Assembly: GCF_039535235.1 (NCBI RefSeq)
Contig: NZ_BAAAWU010000001.1
Coordinates: 4,030,001-4,094,000 of the forward strand
Reading direction: 5' to 3'
Length of the DNA stretch: 64,000 nucleotides
DNA from: Streptomyces roseoviridis
GTDB lineage: Bacteria > Actinomycetota > Actinomycetes > Streptomycetales > Streptomycetaceae
The notes under the pieces: generated by a model
Told to the model about the DNA's origin: nothing
Databases searched by the model: none
Seen by the model: only the letters and a program-made list of their open reading frames with translations
Position numbers and translations under genes: made by a program
In this document: positions 33,064 through 40,942 of the stretch, piece by piece
Position numbering within the stretch: the first letter of the stretch is position 1
How the letters are laid out: each line of letters begins with the position of its first letter

Positions 33064-33102
33064 GTGGCCCCCGCTCCCCGAGCGGAGGGGAGCGGGGGCC
33101 AC
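33064..33102 (-). terminator. hairpin terminator after the SulP-CA gene
   Basis: A 16-bp perfect stem (arm GTGGCCCCCGCTCCCC) with a seven-base loop, 31 bp beyond the stop of the SulP-carbonic anhydrase gene. Confidence 0.85.
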
Positions 33103-33132
33103 ACACTTTCACGGACGAACGGAGCGGAAGGT

Positions 33133-35607
33133 TCAGGACGCGCGGGCGCTCTCCCGGGTGCCGGCGCCCGCCAGCGGCATCGCCCCGGGCGGCTCGTCGG
33201 ACCCGGCCGCCGTCGGCGGCACGTGGTTGAAGACGTCGTCGTAACTGTGCACCTCGTCCGTACCGGCCAGCAGATAGGCCTGCGCCTCGCCGACGTGGAA
33301 GTACATCCCGTGCAGGGTCAGCGTGCCCTCGTCGAGCCGTCGCGCCACCGACTCGTACGCGCGCAGGTGTTCCAACTGCTGTACGACGTTGGTCAGGCAG
33401 AGCTGCTCGACCTCGTCGGCCGGCAACCGTCCGGAGATCCTGGCCCAGGCGTGTCTGCGGCTCTCCATCCGCTCCAGGCTCGGCCGGCCGTGCCGCAGCC
33501 AGCGGCGCAGGGGGCTCGGCGGGTCGTCTGGGCCGCTGTTCAGCAGGGCCTGCATCGCGCCGCAGCCGGAGTGGCCGCAGACCGTGATCGACTCGACCCG
33601 CAGCACCTCCACCGCGTACTCGATCGCCGCCGCCACCGAGTCGTCCCCGCTCTCCTCGCCCGGCAGCGGTACCAGATTGCCGACATTGCGCACGGTGAAG
33701 AGGTCGCCCGGGCCGCTGGACGTGATCATGCTCGTGACGAGTCGGGAATCGGCGCAGGTCAGGAAGAGCTGGGAAGGCCGCTGCCCTTCCCGGGCCAGCC
33801 GGGCCAGCTCGTCCCTGACCAGCGGGGCGGTGTCCCGCTGGAACGCGCCGATGCCGCTCGCCAGCCGGTGCGCGGTCGCCCGGGGCGCCTCGCCGCCGGT
33901 CTCGCCGGCCGGCTGCACCTGGCACTGGTGGTTGCGCCACGGCGTCCACGGCCGGCAGCAGGAGTGCCCGCCGGACCCGGACCTGGAGCCGGCTCTGGAC
34001 CCGGAGCCCTCGGCGTCGGGTTTGTCGGCCGGTCCATGGCCGTGCGTCGGTTCGGTGATCCGCAGACCGGCGGGGCCGGTCATGTCGACGCTGCCGCCGC
34101 GGCCCACGTGCGAGGTCTGCCAGTCGTGTAGCGTCTCGTAGGCCGCGTGGTCCATGAACGAACCGTCCAGCTCCACGACGACGTCGGCGCCCGCCGGGAG
34201 CTGATGCAGGGACCGGCTCAGCCGCGGCACCGCCAGAAAGGTCAACTGGCCGCGGATCCGCACCAGATGGCGGCCGTCCCGCTCCTCCAGGGTGATCCGC
34301 GTGCGGGCCAGCCGGTGCATCGCCACGGCGACCGCCACCGCGATGCCGAGGGCCACGCCCTGCAGGATGCCGACGAACACCACACCCGCCACCGTCACCG
34401 CGTAGACCAGGACTTCGCGGTGGCGGGTGACCGTGCGGATGTGCGTGATGCTGACCATCTGGACGCCGACCACCATGACGAGGGCGGCGAGCGCGGGCAG
34501 CGGGATGAGTTCGAGCAGCGGCACCAGCAGCAGGGCCGCGAGCACGATCCACACGCCGTGGAGGATCGACGAGTTGCGGCTCACCGCACCCGCCGAGACG
34601 TTGGCGACGCTGCGTACCGCGACCCCGGCCACGGGCAGACCGCCGAGGGCCCCGGAGACCATGTTGGCCGCGCCCAGGCCCGCGAGCTCGCGGTCGAGCT
34701 CGGAGCGCGGGACGCTGCCGCCGCCGGTGTCGGCGGCGCGCTTGGCCGCCAGCTTGTCGATGGCGACGGCGGACAGCAGCGACTGCACGCTGGTGACCAG
34801 CGTGATGGTGAGCACCCCGGCCGCGATCCCGAGGACCGGCCCGTCCGGGAGGCCGGGCAGGGCGTGGCTGGTCCAGGCCGGCAGGTCGACCCGCGGGACG
34901 CCGAGGCCGGCGAGCACGGCGAGCGCGGTGGCGGCGGCCACCGAGGAGAGCGCCGCCGGGACCGTGCGCAGCAGCCGTCCCGTACGGCCCGGCAGGCGGG
35001 GCCAGAGCAGCAGCAGGCCGACGGTGAGGGCGCTGACGGCGAGCGCGGCCGGGGAAACGTCGGCCAGTTGGGCGGGCAGCCCGAGGGCGTTGTCCACGGC
35101 GGAGCTCTGGGGGCTGCCGCCGAGGACGATGTGCAGCTGTGCGAGGGCGATGGTGACGCCGATGCCCGCGATCATCCCGTGGACGATGGCGGGGGAGACG
35201 GCGAGGGCGGAGCGGGCCACTCGCAGGGCGGCGAGGCCGAGTTGGGCGAGTCCGGCGAGGAGCGTGATGACGCAGGTGGTGCGCCAGCCGTAGCGCTGGA
35301 TCAGCTCCGCGGTGACCACGGTCAGTCCGGCGGCGGGGCCGCTGACCTGGAGGGGCGAGCCGCCGAGGCGGCCGGCCACGATGCCGCCGACGGCGGCGGC
35401 CACCAGACCGGCCTGGAGGGGGGCGCCGGTGGCGAGGGCGATGCCGAGCGAGAGGGGCAGGGCGATCAGGAAGACGGCGATCGACGCGGACACGTCCGCG
35501 CCGGCGATGCGGAAGCGGCGGCGGGGACCGTCCGCGCCGTCCGGCGGGCTGTGGGGCCGCTGGACGCGGGGTCGGTCGGTCGTGCGGTCAGGCGTGCAGA
35601 GAGTCAT
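33133..35607 (-). CDS. SulP transporter fused to beta-carbonic anhydrase
   Basis: An 824-residue fusion. Residues about 30-430 form a SulP/SLC26 membrane domain with 10-12 helices, and residues 440-530 a STAS-like region. A disordered Gly/Ser linker leads to a region with CxxxC-like cysteines. The beta-carbonic anhydrase domain (about 590-780) has TCADSRL and GHSGCG, giving Cys, Asp, His and Cys zinc ligands. The fusion suggests uptake of bicarbonate directly coupled to CO2 interconversion; M. tuberculosis Rv3273 has the same architecture. An isolated start at ATG 35607 precedes the membrane domain. Confidence 0.93.
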   Translation of the reverse strand: MTLCTPDRTTDRPRVQRPHSPPDGADGPRRRFRIAGADVSASIAVFLIALPLSLGIALATGAPLQAGLVAAAVGGIVAGRLGGSPLQVSGPAAGLTVVTAELIQRYGWRTTCVITLLAGLAQLGLAALRVARSALAVSPAIVHGMIAGIGVTIALAQLHIVLGGSPQSSAVDNALGLPAQLADVSPAALAVSALTVGLLLLWPRLPGRTGRLLRTVPAALSSVAAATALAVLAGLGVPRVDLPAWTSHALPGLPDGPVLGIAAGVLTITLVTSVQSLLSAVAIDKLAAKRAADTGGGSVPRSELDRELAGLGAANMVSGALGGLPVAGVAVRSVANVSAGAVSRNSSILHGVWIVLAALLLVPLLELIPLPALAALVMVVGVQMVSITHIRTVTRHREVLVYAVTVAGVVFVGILQGVALGIAVAVAVAMHRLARTRITLEERDGRHLVRIRGQLTFLAVPRLSRSLHQLPAGADVVVELDGSFMDHAAYETLHDWQTSHVGRGGSVDMTGPAGLRITEPTHGHGPADKPDAEGSGSRAGSRSGSGGHSCCRPWTPWRNHQCQVQPAGETGGEAPRATAHRLASGIGAFQRDTAPLVRDELARLAREGQRPSQLFLTCADSRLVTSMITSSGPGDLFTVRNVGNLVPLPGEESGDDSVAAAIEYAVEVLRVESITVCGHSGCGAMQALLNSGPDDPPSPLRRWLRHGRPSLERMESRRHAWARISGRLPADEVEQLCLTNVVQQLEHLRAYESVARRLDEGTLTLHGMYFHVGEAQAYLLAGTDEVHSYDDVFNHVPPTAAGSDEPPGAMPLAGAGTRESARAS

Positions 35608-35863
35608 GTCCCGTCTCCTCCGGGGGCAGCGCGGTCGCGGCTCGTGCGGGGTGCAGCGGCGGGATACCGATCAACGCTCGGTAAATGAACAGTAATGGAG
35701 AGTAAAGACTCCGGCATTATTTTCGGGGCAAACAGGGCAATGATTCACCGATTCCGGTGACAGAACGTGCGCATGCCGCTTGTCGTTGACGCTCTCCGGC
35801 CGTCGTGGTGCGACGTTGACGCCGCTCGTACGGAAATCCGAGGATCCGAGGAGAGGTGTGCGG

Positions 35864-37182
35864 ATGTCAGCCGCCGCGAGAAGGACCGCAGTCCAGAAGA
35901 GGACGCTCCTCCAGAAGAGGGCGCTTGCCGTCGGCGCGCTCGCCGTCGCACTCGCCACCGGCCTGGCCGGCTGTTCCGGCTCCGGCGGTTCCGCCCCGGG
36001 CGGGGGGCCGGGTGGCGCGGCGACCGAGAAGGGCCCCGCGGGAGCCCCGCAGAGCGCGGTGCGGCTGATCGGCGACGGCTCCACCGCCTTCACCGGCGCC
36101 CAGCCCCACCAGCCGGTCTGGGAGCGCCTGAAGCCCGGTCAGCAGCCGCCGCAGTTCGTGGTGTTCTCCTGGGACGGGGCGGGTGAGGACAGCCAGAAGC
36201 TCTTCTCGCACTTCCGCAAGGTGGGCAAGAAGTACGGCGCGACGATGACGTACTTCCTCAGCGGCGTCTACCTCCTGCCGCAGGAGAAGCGCGAGCTGTA
36301 CAACCCGCCGCGGCACTCCCCGGGCCGCTCCGACATCGGCTTCAACGACGTCGAGGGCATCCGCGACACCGTGCGCGAGCTGCGGGGCGCGTGGGAGGAG
36401 GGCAACGAGATCGGCACCCACTTCAACGGCCACTTCTGCGGCAAGGACGGAGGCGTGGGCACCTGGTCGGTCGAGGAGTGGAAGAGCGAGATCAGCCAGG
36501 CCAAGTCCTTCGTCAAGAACTGGAAGACCAACGCCGGTCTGCAGGCGGAGAAGCCGCTTCCGTTCGACTACGACAAGGAGCTCGTCGGCGCTCGCACGCC
36601 CTGCCTGGAGGGGCGCAAGAACTTCGTCCGGGCGGCGGCCCAGATGGGCTTCCGCTACGACACCAGCGGTGTCAACGACCAGGTCTGGCCCAAGAAGGAC
36701 ATGGGCCTGTGGGACCGCTCCAGCTCGTCCCCATGCCGGGGCGCGCCTTCCAGACGCTGTCGATGGACTACAACTTCCTGGTCAACCAGTCCGGGACGAC
36801 CAAGGGCGACCCGTCGATGCACCGGTTCTGGGGCAACCAGATGCGCGACGGCCTGGTGCAGGCGTTCCAGCGCTCGTACCACGGCAACCGGGCGCCGCTG
36901 ATCATCGGCAACCACTTCGAGTCCTGGAACGGCGGCACCTACATGCGTGCCATCGAGGAGACGATCGCGACGGTCTGCGTCCAGAAGGACGTCAAGTGCG
37001 TCTCCTTCCGTCAGCTCGCCGACTGGCTCGACGCCCAGGACCCGGGCGTCCTCGCCAAGCTCCGCACCCTGAAGGTCGGCGAGGCCCCGCCGGGCGGCTG
37101 GCAGACCTTCCTGGCACCCCAGCCCGCGGTCCCGGCGGGTGCCCCGGCGCCGGCGACCCAGCCGGCCGCCGCCCGCCGGTGA
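35864..37182 (+). pseudogene. lipoprotein polysaccharide deacetylase-like gene with a single-base frameshift
   Basis: ATG 35864 (GAGGAGAGG upstream) starts a lipoprotein: basic N-terminus, hydrophobic segment and lipobox LAGC. The NodB-like part follows with FVVFSWDGAGED and IGTHFNGHFCG. Reading then leaves frame near 36718-36721: up to GLWDRS the first frame is good; after it the shifted frame gives QLVPMPGRAFQTLSMDYNFL and continues to the stop at 37182 with normal composition. Restoring one C in the CTCCAG run repairs it to about 440 residues. This may be a real mutation or an assembly error. If intact, the protein would modify a cell-wall polysaccharide. Confidence 0.8.
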
Positions 37183-37214
37183 GCCGGCGGTCGATGTCCT
37201 GACCGGTCGACGGC

Positions 37215-37257
37215 ACGGCCCGGGTCGGATCTCGCGATGAGGTCCGGCCCGGGCCGT
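37215..37257. terminator. bidirectional hairpin terminator between convergent genes
   Basis: A 15-bp stem (arm ACGGCCCGGGTCGGA) with one G-U pair and a 13-base loop lies between the frameshifted deacetylase gene and the minus-strand ATPase gene. Confidence 0.65.
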
Positions 37258-37376
37258 TGCCGCTGTGGCCGTGCCGGTGCCGGTACCGCCTGCGCTGCTG
37301 CGCCTGTGCCGTCGTGGTGCGGGCGCGGGATCGGCCGGGGGCCCGGCCGCGCTCCCGGCCCCCGGCTCGGACGTCG

Positions 37377-38363
37377 TCAGCTCGGCTGCGGTACGGCCAG
37401 CCGTTCGTCGAGTACGAATCCGGGGTCGACCTGCGCCGCCAGGTCTGCTCCGGTCCTGGCGTTGCCCCAGCTCTCGGCGTTCTTCAGGTGGAAGTGGACC
37501 ATCTGGCGCGTGTAGCGCTCCCAGTCGCGGTGGGCGTACGAGTCGTCCGCCGCGTCCTGGAGGGACTGGAGGGCCGTGCGGTTCGTGGCCTCCAGGAGCT
37601 CGAAACGGGGCGGGCGGCCCTTCTCCATGGCGCGCACCCAGTCCGAGTGGCCGACCGTCACGAGCAGGTCGTCACCCACTTCGGCCCGCAGGAACTCCAC
37701 GTCCTCCGGACCCTGCACCTTGTTGCCGACGACCCTGAGGGCGACCCCGAAGTCCCGTGCGTACTCCTTGTACTGGCGGTAGACGGAGACGCCCTTACGG
37801 GTCGGCTCGGCGACCAGGAAGGTCATGTCGAAGCGGGTGAACATGCCCGAGGCGAAGGAGTCGGAGCCCGCGGTCATGTCGACGACCACGTACTCGTCCG
37901 GGCCGTCCACCAGGTGGTTCAGGCACAGCTCCACCGCGCCGACCTTCGAGTGGTAGCAGGCCACGCCGAGGTCCGACTCGGTGAACGGACCCGTGGCCAT
38001 GAGCCGGATCCCGCCGTCGTCGAGCGCCACGGGGCGGGCACAGGTCTCGTAGACGGGGTTGTCCTCGCGGACCCGCAGGAGCCGCGAACCCTCCCCGGGG
38101 GGCGTGGTCTTGATCATCGTGTCGGCGGAGGCGATCCGCGGGTTGGAGCCCCGCAGGTACTCCTTGATCAGCGGCAGGTGCGCGCCCATCGCGGGCAGCG
38201 CCGCCGCCTCCTCGTCGGAGAGGCCGAGCGCCGCCCCGAGGTGCTGGTTGATGTCGGCGTCGACCGCGAGGACCGGGGCACCGGTGGCGGCGAGGTGTCG
38301 AATGAAGAGCGAGGACAGCGTGGTCTTGCCGCTGCCGCCCTTCCCCACGAAAGCGATCTTCAT
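37377..38363 (-). CDS. CooC/MinD-like P-loop ATPase
   Basis: A 328-residue ATPase beginning MKIAFVGKGGSGKTTLSSLF, the deviant Walker A of the MinD/CooC group. VDADINQHLGAAL supplies the switch Asp. EYVVVDMTAGSDSF and FLVAEPTRKGVSVYRQYKEYA continue the fold. The absence of a C-terminal amphipathic helix argues against MinD-type membrane targeting. CooC-like proteins insert metal into enzymes, but no metalloenzyme is adjacent, so the partner is unknown. ATG 38363 was chosen over GTG 38369; AGGTGA serves as ribosome site. It is divergent from the Fic-fold gene. Confidence 0.85.
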   Translation of the reverse strand: MKIAFVGKGGSGKTTLSSLFIRHLAATGAPVLAVDADINQHLGAALGLSDEEAAALPAMGAHLPLIKEYLRGSNPRIASADTMIKTTPPGEGSRLLRVREDNPVYETCARPVALDDGGIRLMATGPFTESDLGVACYHSKVGAVELCLNHLVDGPDEYVVVDMTAGSDSFASGMFTRFDMTFLVAEPTRKGVSVYRQYKEYARDFGVALRVVGNKVQGPEDVEFLRAEVGDDLLVTVGHSDWVRAMEKGRPPRFELLEATNRTALQSLQDAADDSYAHRDWERYTRQMVHFHLKNAESWGNARTGADLAAQVDPGFVLDERLAVPQPS

Positions 38364-38465
38364 GTTCACCTAGCGTAGTGCCACGCTCGCGCGCTGTGGT
38401 CAAGGTGCGTGAAGAAGACCACTCCAAGGTGGGGCGGAGGCGCTGGGCGCGTAGCCTCCCTACTT

Positions 38466-39284
38466 ATGAGTACGCACGCCTCTGACCCCCTGGCCGCCCT
38501 CGGTTCCCTGCCGGGCGTCGCCGATTCGGTGGACTCCGTACGCAAGGCCGTCGACCGGGTCTACGGCCACCGCGTGATGCGCCGCCGCAGCAACGAGATC
38601 ACCTCCGAGGCGGCGCTGCGCGGGGCGCGCGCCTCGGCCGCGCTCTCCGGTGCGGACTGGGCCCTGGAGGAGGTCCGGCGGCGCACGGACTTCAGCGCGG
38701 ACGCGGAGGCCCGCACGGTCGGCGGTGCACTGCGGCTGACGGCCGAATGCGGCCAGCTGCTGTCCATTTGGCGCCAGTCCCCGCTGCGGGTGCTCGCCCG
38801 GCTCCATCTGGTCGCCGAGGGCGAGCCGCGGGATGCGACGGGCCGGCCGCGCCAGGCGGGCGAGGCGGTGGACGAACCGCTGATCGAGGCGCCGCTGCCC
38901 GACCCGGCGGAGGTGTCGGGACGGCTCGACGGCCTCGCCGACCTGATCATCGCGGGTGGCAACGCCCCGGCCCTGGTCACGGCCGCCGTCGTGCACGGCG
39001 AGCTGCTCGCGCTGCGGCCCTTCACCTCGCGCAACGGCCTGGTGGCGCGGGCGGCGGAGCGGATCGTGCTGATCGGCAGCGGGCTCGACCCGAAGGCGAT
39101 CTGTCCGGCCGAGGTCGGCCACGCGGAACTGGGGCGGGCGGCCTATCTGGCCGCCTTCGAGGGCTACCTGTCGGGAACCCCGGAAGGCATGGCCGCCTGG
39201 ATCGCGCACTGCGGCCGTGCGGTGGAGCTCGGGGTGCGGGAGTCGACGGCCGTCTGCGAGGCGCTCCAGCGCGGCGCGGCCTGA
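38466..39284 (+). CDS. Fic-fold protein with degenerate catalytic motif
   Basis: A 272-residue soluble protein. Residues about 177-205 read VVHGELLALRPFTSRNGLVARAAE (split here by position), which aligns with the Fic core HPFxxGNGRxxR but has Arg for the catalytic His and SRNG for DGNG. An upstream ARASAALSG resembles the inhibitory helix S/TxxxE(G/N) with its Glu lost. AMP transfer is therefore unlikely; a structural or regulatory role is inferred. I recall this locus being annotated as an oxidoreductase or differentiation protein in Streptomyces. A hairpin terminator follows at 39310. Confidence 0.7.
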   Translation: MSTHASDPLAALGSLPGVADSVDSVRKAVDRVYGHRVMRRRSNEITSEAALRGARASAALSGADWALEEVRRRTDFSADAEARTVGGALRLTAECGQLLSIWRQSPLRVLARLHLVAEGEPRDATGRPRQAGEAVDEPLIEAPLPDPAEVSGRLDGLADLIIAGGNAPALVTAAVVHGELLALRPFTSRNGLVARAAERIVLIGSGLDPKAICPAEVGHAELGRAAYLAAFEGYLSGTPEGMAAWIAHCGRAVELGVRESTAVCEALQRGAA

Positions 39285-39309
39285 GGCCGAAGAGACCCGG
39301 ACAAGGGTT

Positions 39310-39338
39310 GCGGCGGTACCAGACTTCGGTACCGCCGC
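39310..39338 (+). terminator. hairpin terminator after the Fic-fold gene
   Basis: An 11-bp stem (arm GCGGCGGTACC) with a seven-base loop, 26 bp after the stop codon. Confidence 0.75.
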
Positions 39339-39593
39339 TGGCACGTCCGCCCAGTTACCAAGCGTCCTCGATATGTGCCCATCAGGCGGGGAACTTTGCC
39401 CTTCGCCTGGTGCGGCTGGCCCTTAATCGAAGGGTCGACGTCGCGTGGGTGCCAGGTTTCCGTGCTTAGGTCCGTGGGGCCTTCTTGCTCAACAGGTGAT
39501 CCTCTCGGATGTCCTAGGTCTCGCGGGCCTGATTCCTTTCTACTCCTGTCCGGAACGAAGCGAAAGTCCTGACTCCGCTTCTTTGCTTTCGTC
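39339..39593. other. lower-GC gap between convergent genes
   Basis: About 255 bp with visibly lower GC than its surroundings, several pyrimidine runs (around 39530-39550 and 39580) and no credible open frame. A small hairpin GAAGCG/CGCTTC lies near 39559. It may be the long 3' region of the HAD gene or contain an unrecognised RNA. Confidence 0.4.
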
Positions 39594-40481
39594 TCAGATC
39601 CGGGCAAAGCGATCGGCGAGAGCGGCGGCCCCGGCGGCCCCGGCGGCTTCGGTCGCACGCGTCAGCGCGGCCTGCCGACGCCGGCTGGCGTACCAGACGA
39701 GCCCGGCCGTGGCCGCCGCCGCGCCCACGGCCGCGGCGGCGACGAGGGCCGGGCGGGGCGGCATGCGGAACTCCGGAAGCCGCTGCTTGAGCCGGACCGG
39801 CCTGTTGAAGATGAGGACCGGCCAGTCCCGGGAGGTCGCCTCACGGCGCAGGGTCCGGTCCGGGTTGACGGCGTAGGGGTGGCCCACGGCCTCCAGCATC
39901 GGCAGATCGGTCGCGGAGTCGCTGTAGGCGTAGCAGCGCGACAGGTCGTACCCCTCGGACTCGGCGAGCTCGCGGACCGCCTCCGCCTTGGTCGGGCCGT
40001 ACGCGTAGTACTCCACCTCGCCCGTGAAGCAGCCGTCGTCGCCGACCACCATGCGGGTGGCGACCACGCGGTCGGCGCCGAGCATCTCGCCGATCGGCTC
40101 GACCACCTCGGCCCCCGAGGTCGAGACGATCACGACGTCGCGGCCGGCGGCGTGGTGGTCCTCGATGAGCGAGGCCGCCTCGTCGTAGATGAGCGGGTCG
40201 ATGAGGTCGTGCAGCGTTTCCGCCACGAGCTCCTTGACCTGGGCGACGTTCCAGCCTTTGCAGAGCGTCGAAAGGTATTCGCGCATCCGCTCCATCTGGT
40301 CGTGATCGGCTCCGCCCACCAGGTACACGAACTGGATGTACGCCGTCCGCAGCGCGGCACGGCGGCTGATCAGTCCGCCCCGGTAGAAGGACTTGCTGAA
40401 GGTCAGCGTCGAGGACTTCGCAATGACCGTCTTGTCCAGGTCAAAGAAGGCGGCTGCGCGCGGCATCGAGTGGTTTTCCAC
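39594..40481 (-). CDS. HAD-IB family phosphatase with C-terminal membrane anchor
   Basis: A 295-residue protein. The HAD core has FFDLDKTV (nucleophile Asp near residue 14), VSTSGAEVVEPIG, and the C-terminal Asp in AYSDSATDLPMLEAVG. This is the SerB-like subclass, so a small phosphomonoester is the expected substrate. A single transmembrane helix (ALVAAAAVGAAAATAGLVWYA) near 245-265 is followed by a basic tail. GTG 40481 was chosen because a minus-strand TATGCT lies 7 nt before it; the ATG at 40493 would fall inside that box. It corresponds to Rv3661, next to 6C RNA and ssd in mycobacteria. Confidence 0.88.
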   Translation of the reverse strand: MENHSMPRAAAFFDLDKTVIAKSSTLTFSKSFYRGGLISRRAALRTAYIQFVYLVGGADHDQMERMREYLSTLCKGWNVAQVKELVAETLHDLIDPLIYDEAASLIEDHHAAGRDVVIVSTSGAEVVEPIGEMLGADRVVATRMVVGDDGCFTGEVEYYAYGPTKAEAVRELAESEGYDLSRCYAYSDSATDLPMLEAVGHPYAVNPDRTLRREATSRDWPVLIFNRPVRLKQRLPEFRMPPRPALVAAAAVGAAAATAGLVWYASRRRQAALTRATEAAGAAGAAALADRFARI

Positions 40482-40488
40482 GAGCCCG

Positions 40489-40494
40489 AGCATA
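40489..40494 (-). promoter_or_regulatory. -10 box of a probable leaderless transcript
   Basis: On the minus strand TATGCT is followed by seven bases and then the GTG of the HAD gene. Confidence 0.55.
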
Positions 40495-40589
40495 GGTGCC
40501 CGCCATTCGGCGTACGCTCGGGCGTGTGGGTTTGCCTGAGAGGGCTCTCGGGTACACCATGGAAGTCACGGATCGTTCGCGACCGTGCT

Positions 40590-40670
40590 AACCCGGACCG
40601 GCTCCTCCCCCCCCGAGCCGGCCGGAGAGACGACCCCCGCTCTCCCCCCCGGCGGGGGTCGTCGCATGTC
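40590..40670 (+). ncRNA. 6C small RNA
   Basis: Two adjacent stem-loops have C-rich loops: a 7-bp stem CCGGCTC/GAGCCGG (40598-40621) with an eight-C run in its loop, and a 12-bp stem GACGACCCCCGC/GCGGGGGTCGTC (40629-40663) with a seven-C run. This is the defining structure of the actinobacterial 6C RNA. In mycobacteria the 6C RNA (B11) sits beside the same HAD and ssd genes. It regulates targets through its C-rich loops. The ends are approximate and the strand is inferred from the C-rich loops. Confidence 0.85.
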
Positions 40671-40819
40671 CGGACACGTTTTCGTCCATCGTTGCACCAT
40701 CTTCGCCTCTCCTTCCGCCCTCCGCCCGACATCGGGCGTCCGAGCGCGAGTCGCCTCATTTCGTCACTCAACGTAGTCGAAGGGCTGCTCTCCGGGCAGT
40801 ACCTGTTCGGGTGGCGAAG

Positions 40820-40846
40820 TTATTCACAGGCGGTGGGTTATCCACA
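40820..40846 (+). promoter_or_regulatory. pair of DnaA boxes upstream of the ssd-tad operon
   Basis: TTATTCACA (40820-40828, one mismatch) and TTATCCACA (40838-40846, perfect), same orientation. The second ends 4 bp before the candidate -35 TTGACC. A further AGATCCACA at 40859-40867 is a poorer match. Confidence 0.6.
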
Positions 40847-40850
40847 GTTT

Positions 40851-40879
40851 TTGACCAAGATCCACAAGATTTCCGAGAT
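40851..40879 (+). promoter_or_regulatory. candidate promoter of the ssd-tad operon
   Basis: TTGACC (40851-40856), 17-bp spacer, CGAGAT (40874-40879). It would give a leader of about 55 nt before the GTG at 40943. Confidence 0.45.
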
Positions 40880-40942
40880 GCCCGCACGGTGATTCCGGCC
40901 CGCGAAGTCCGCGGCCCGCAGGAATCACGTGAGGGGTGTGCC

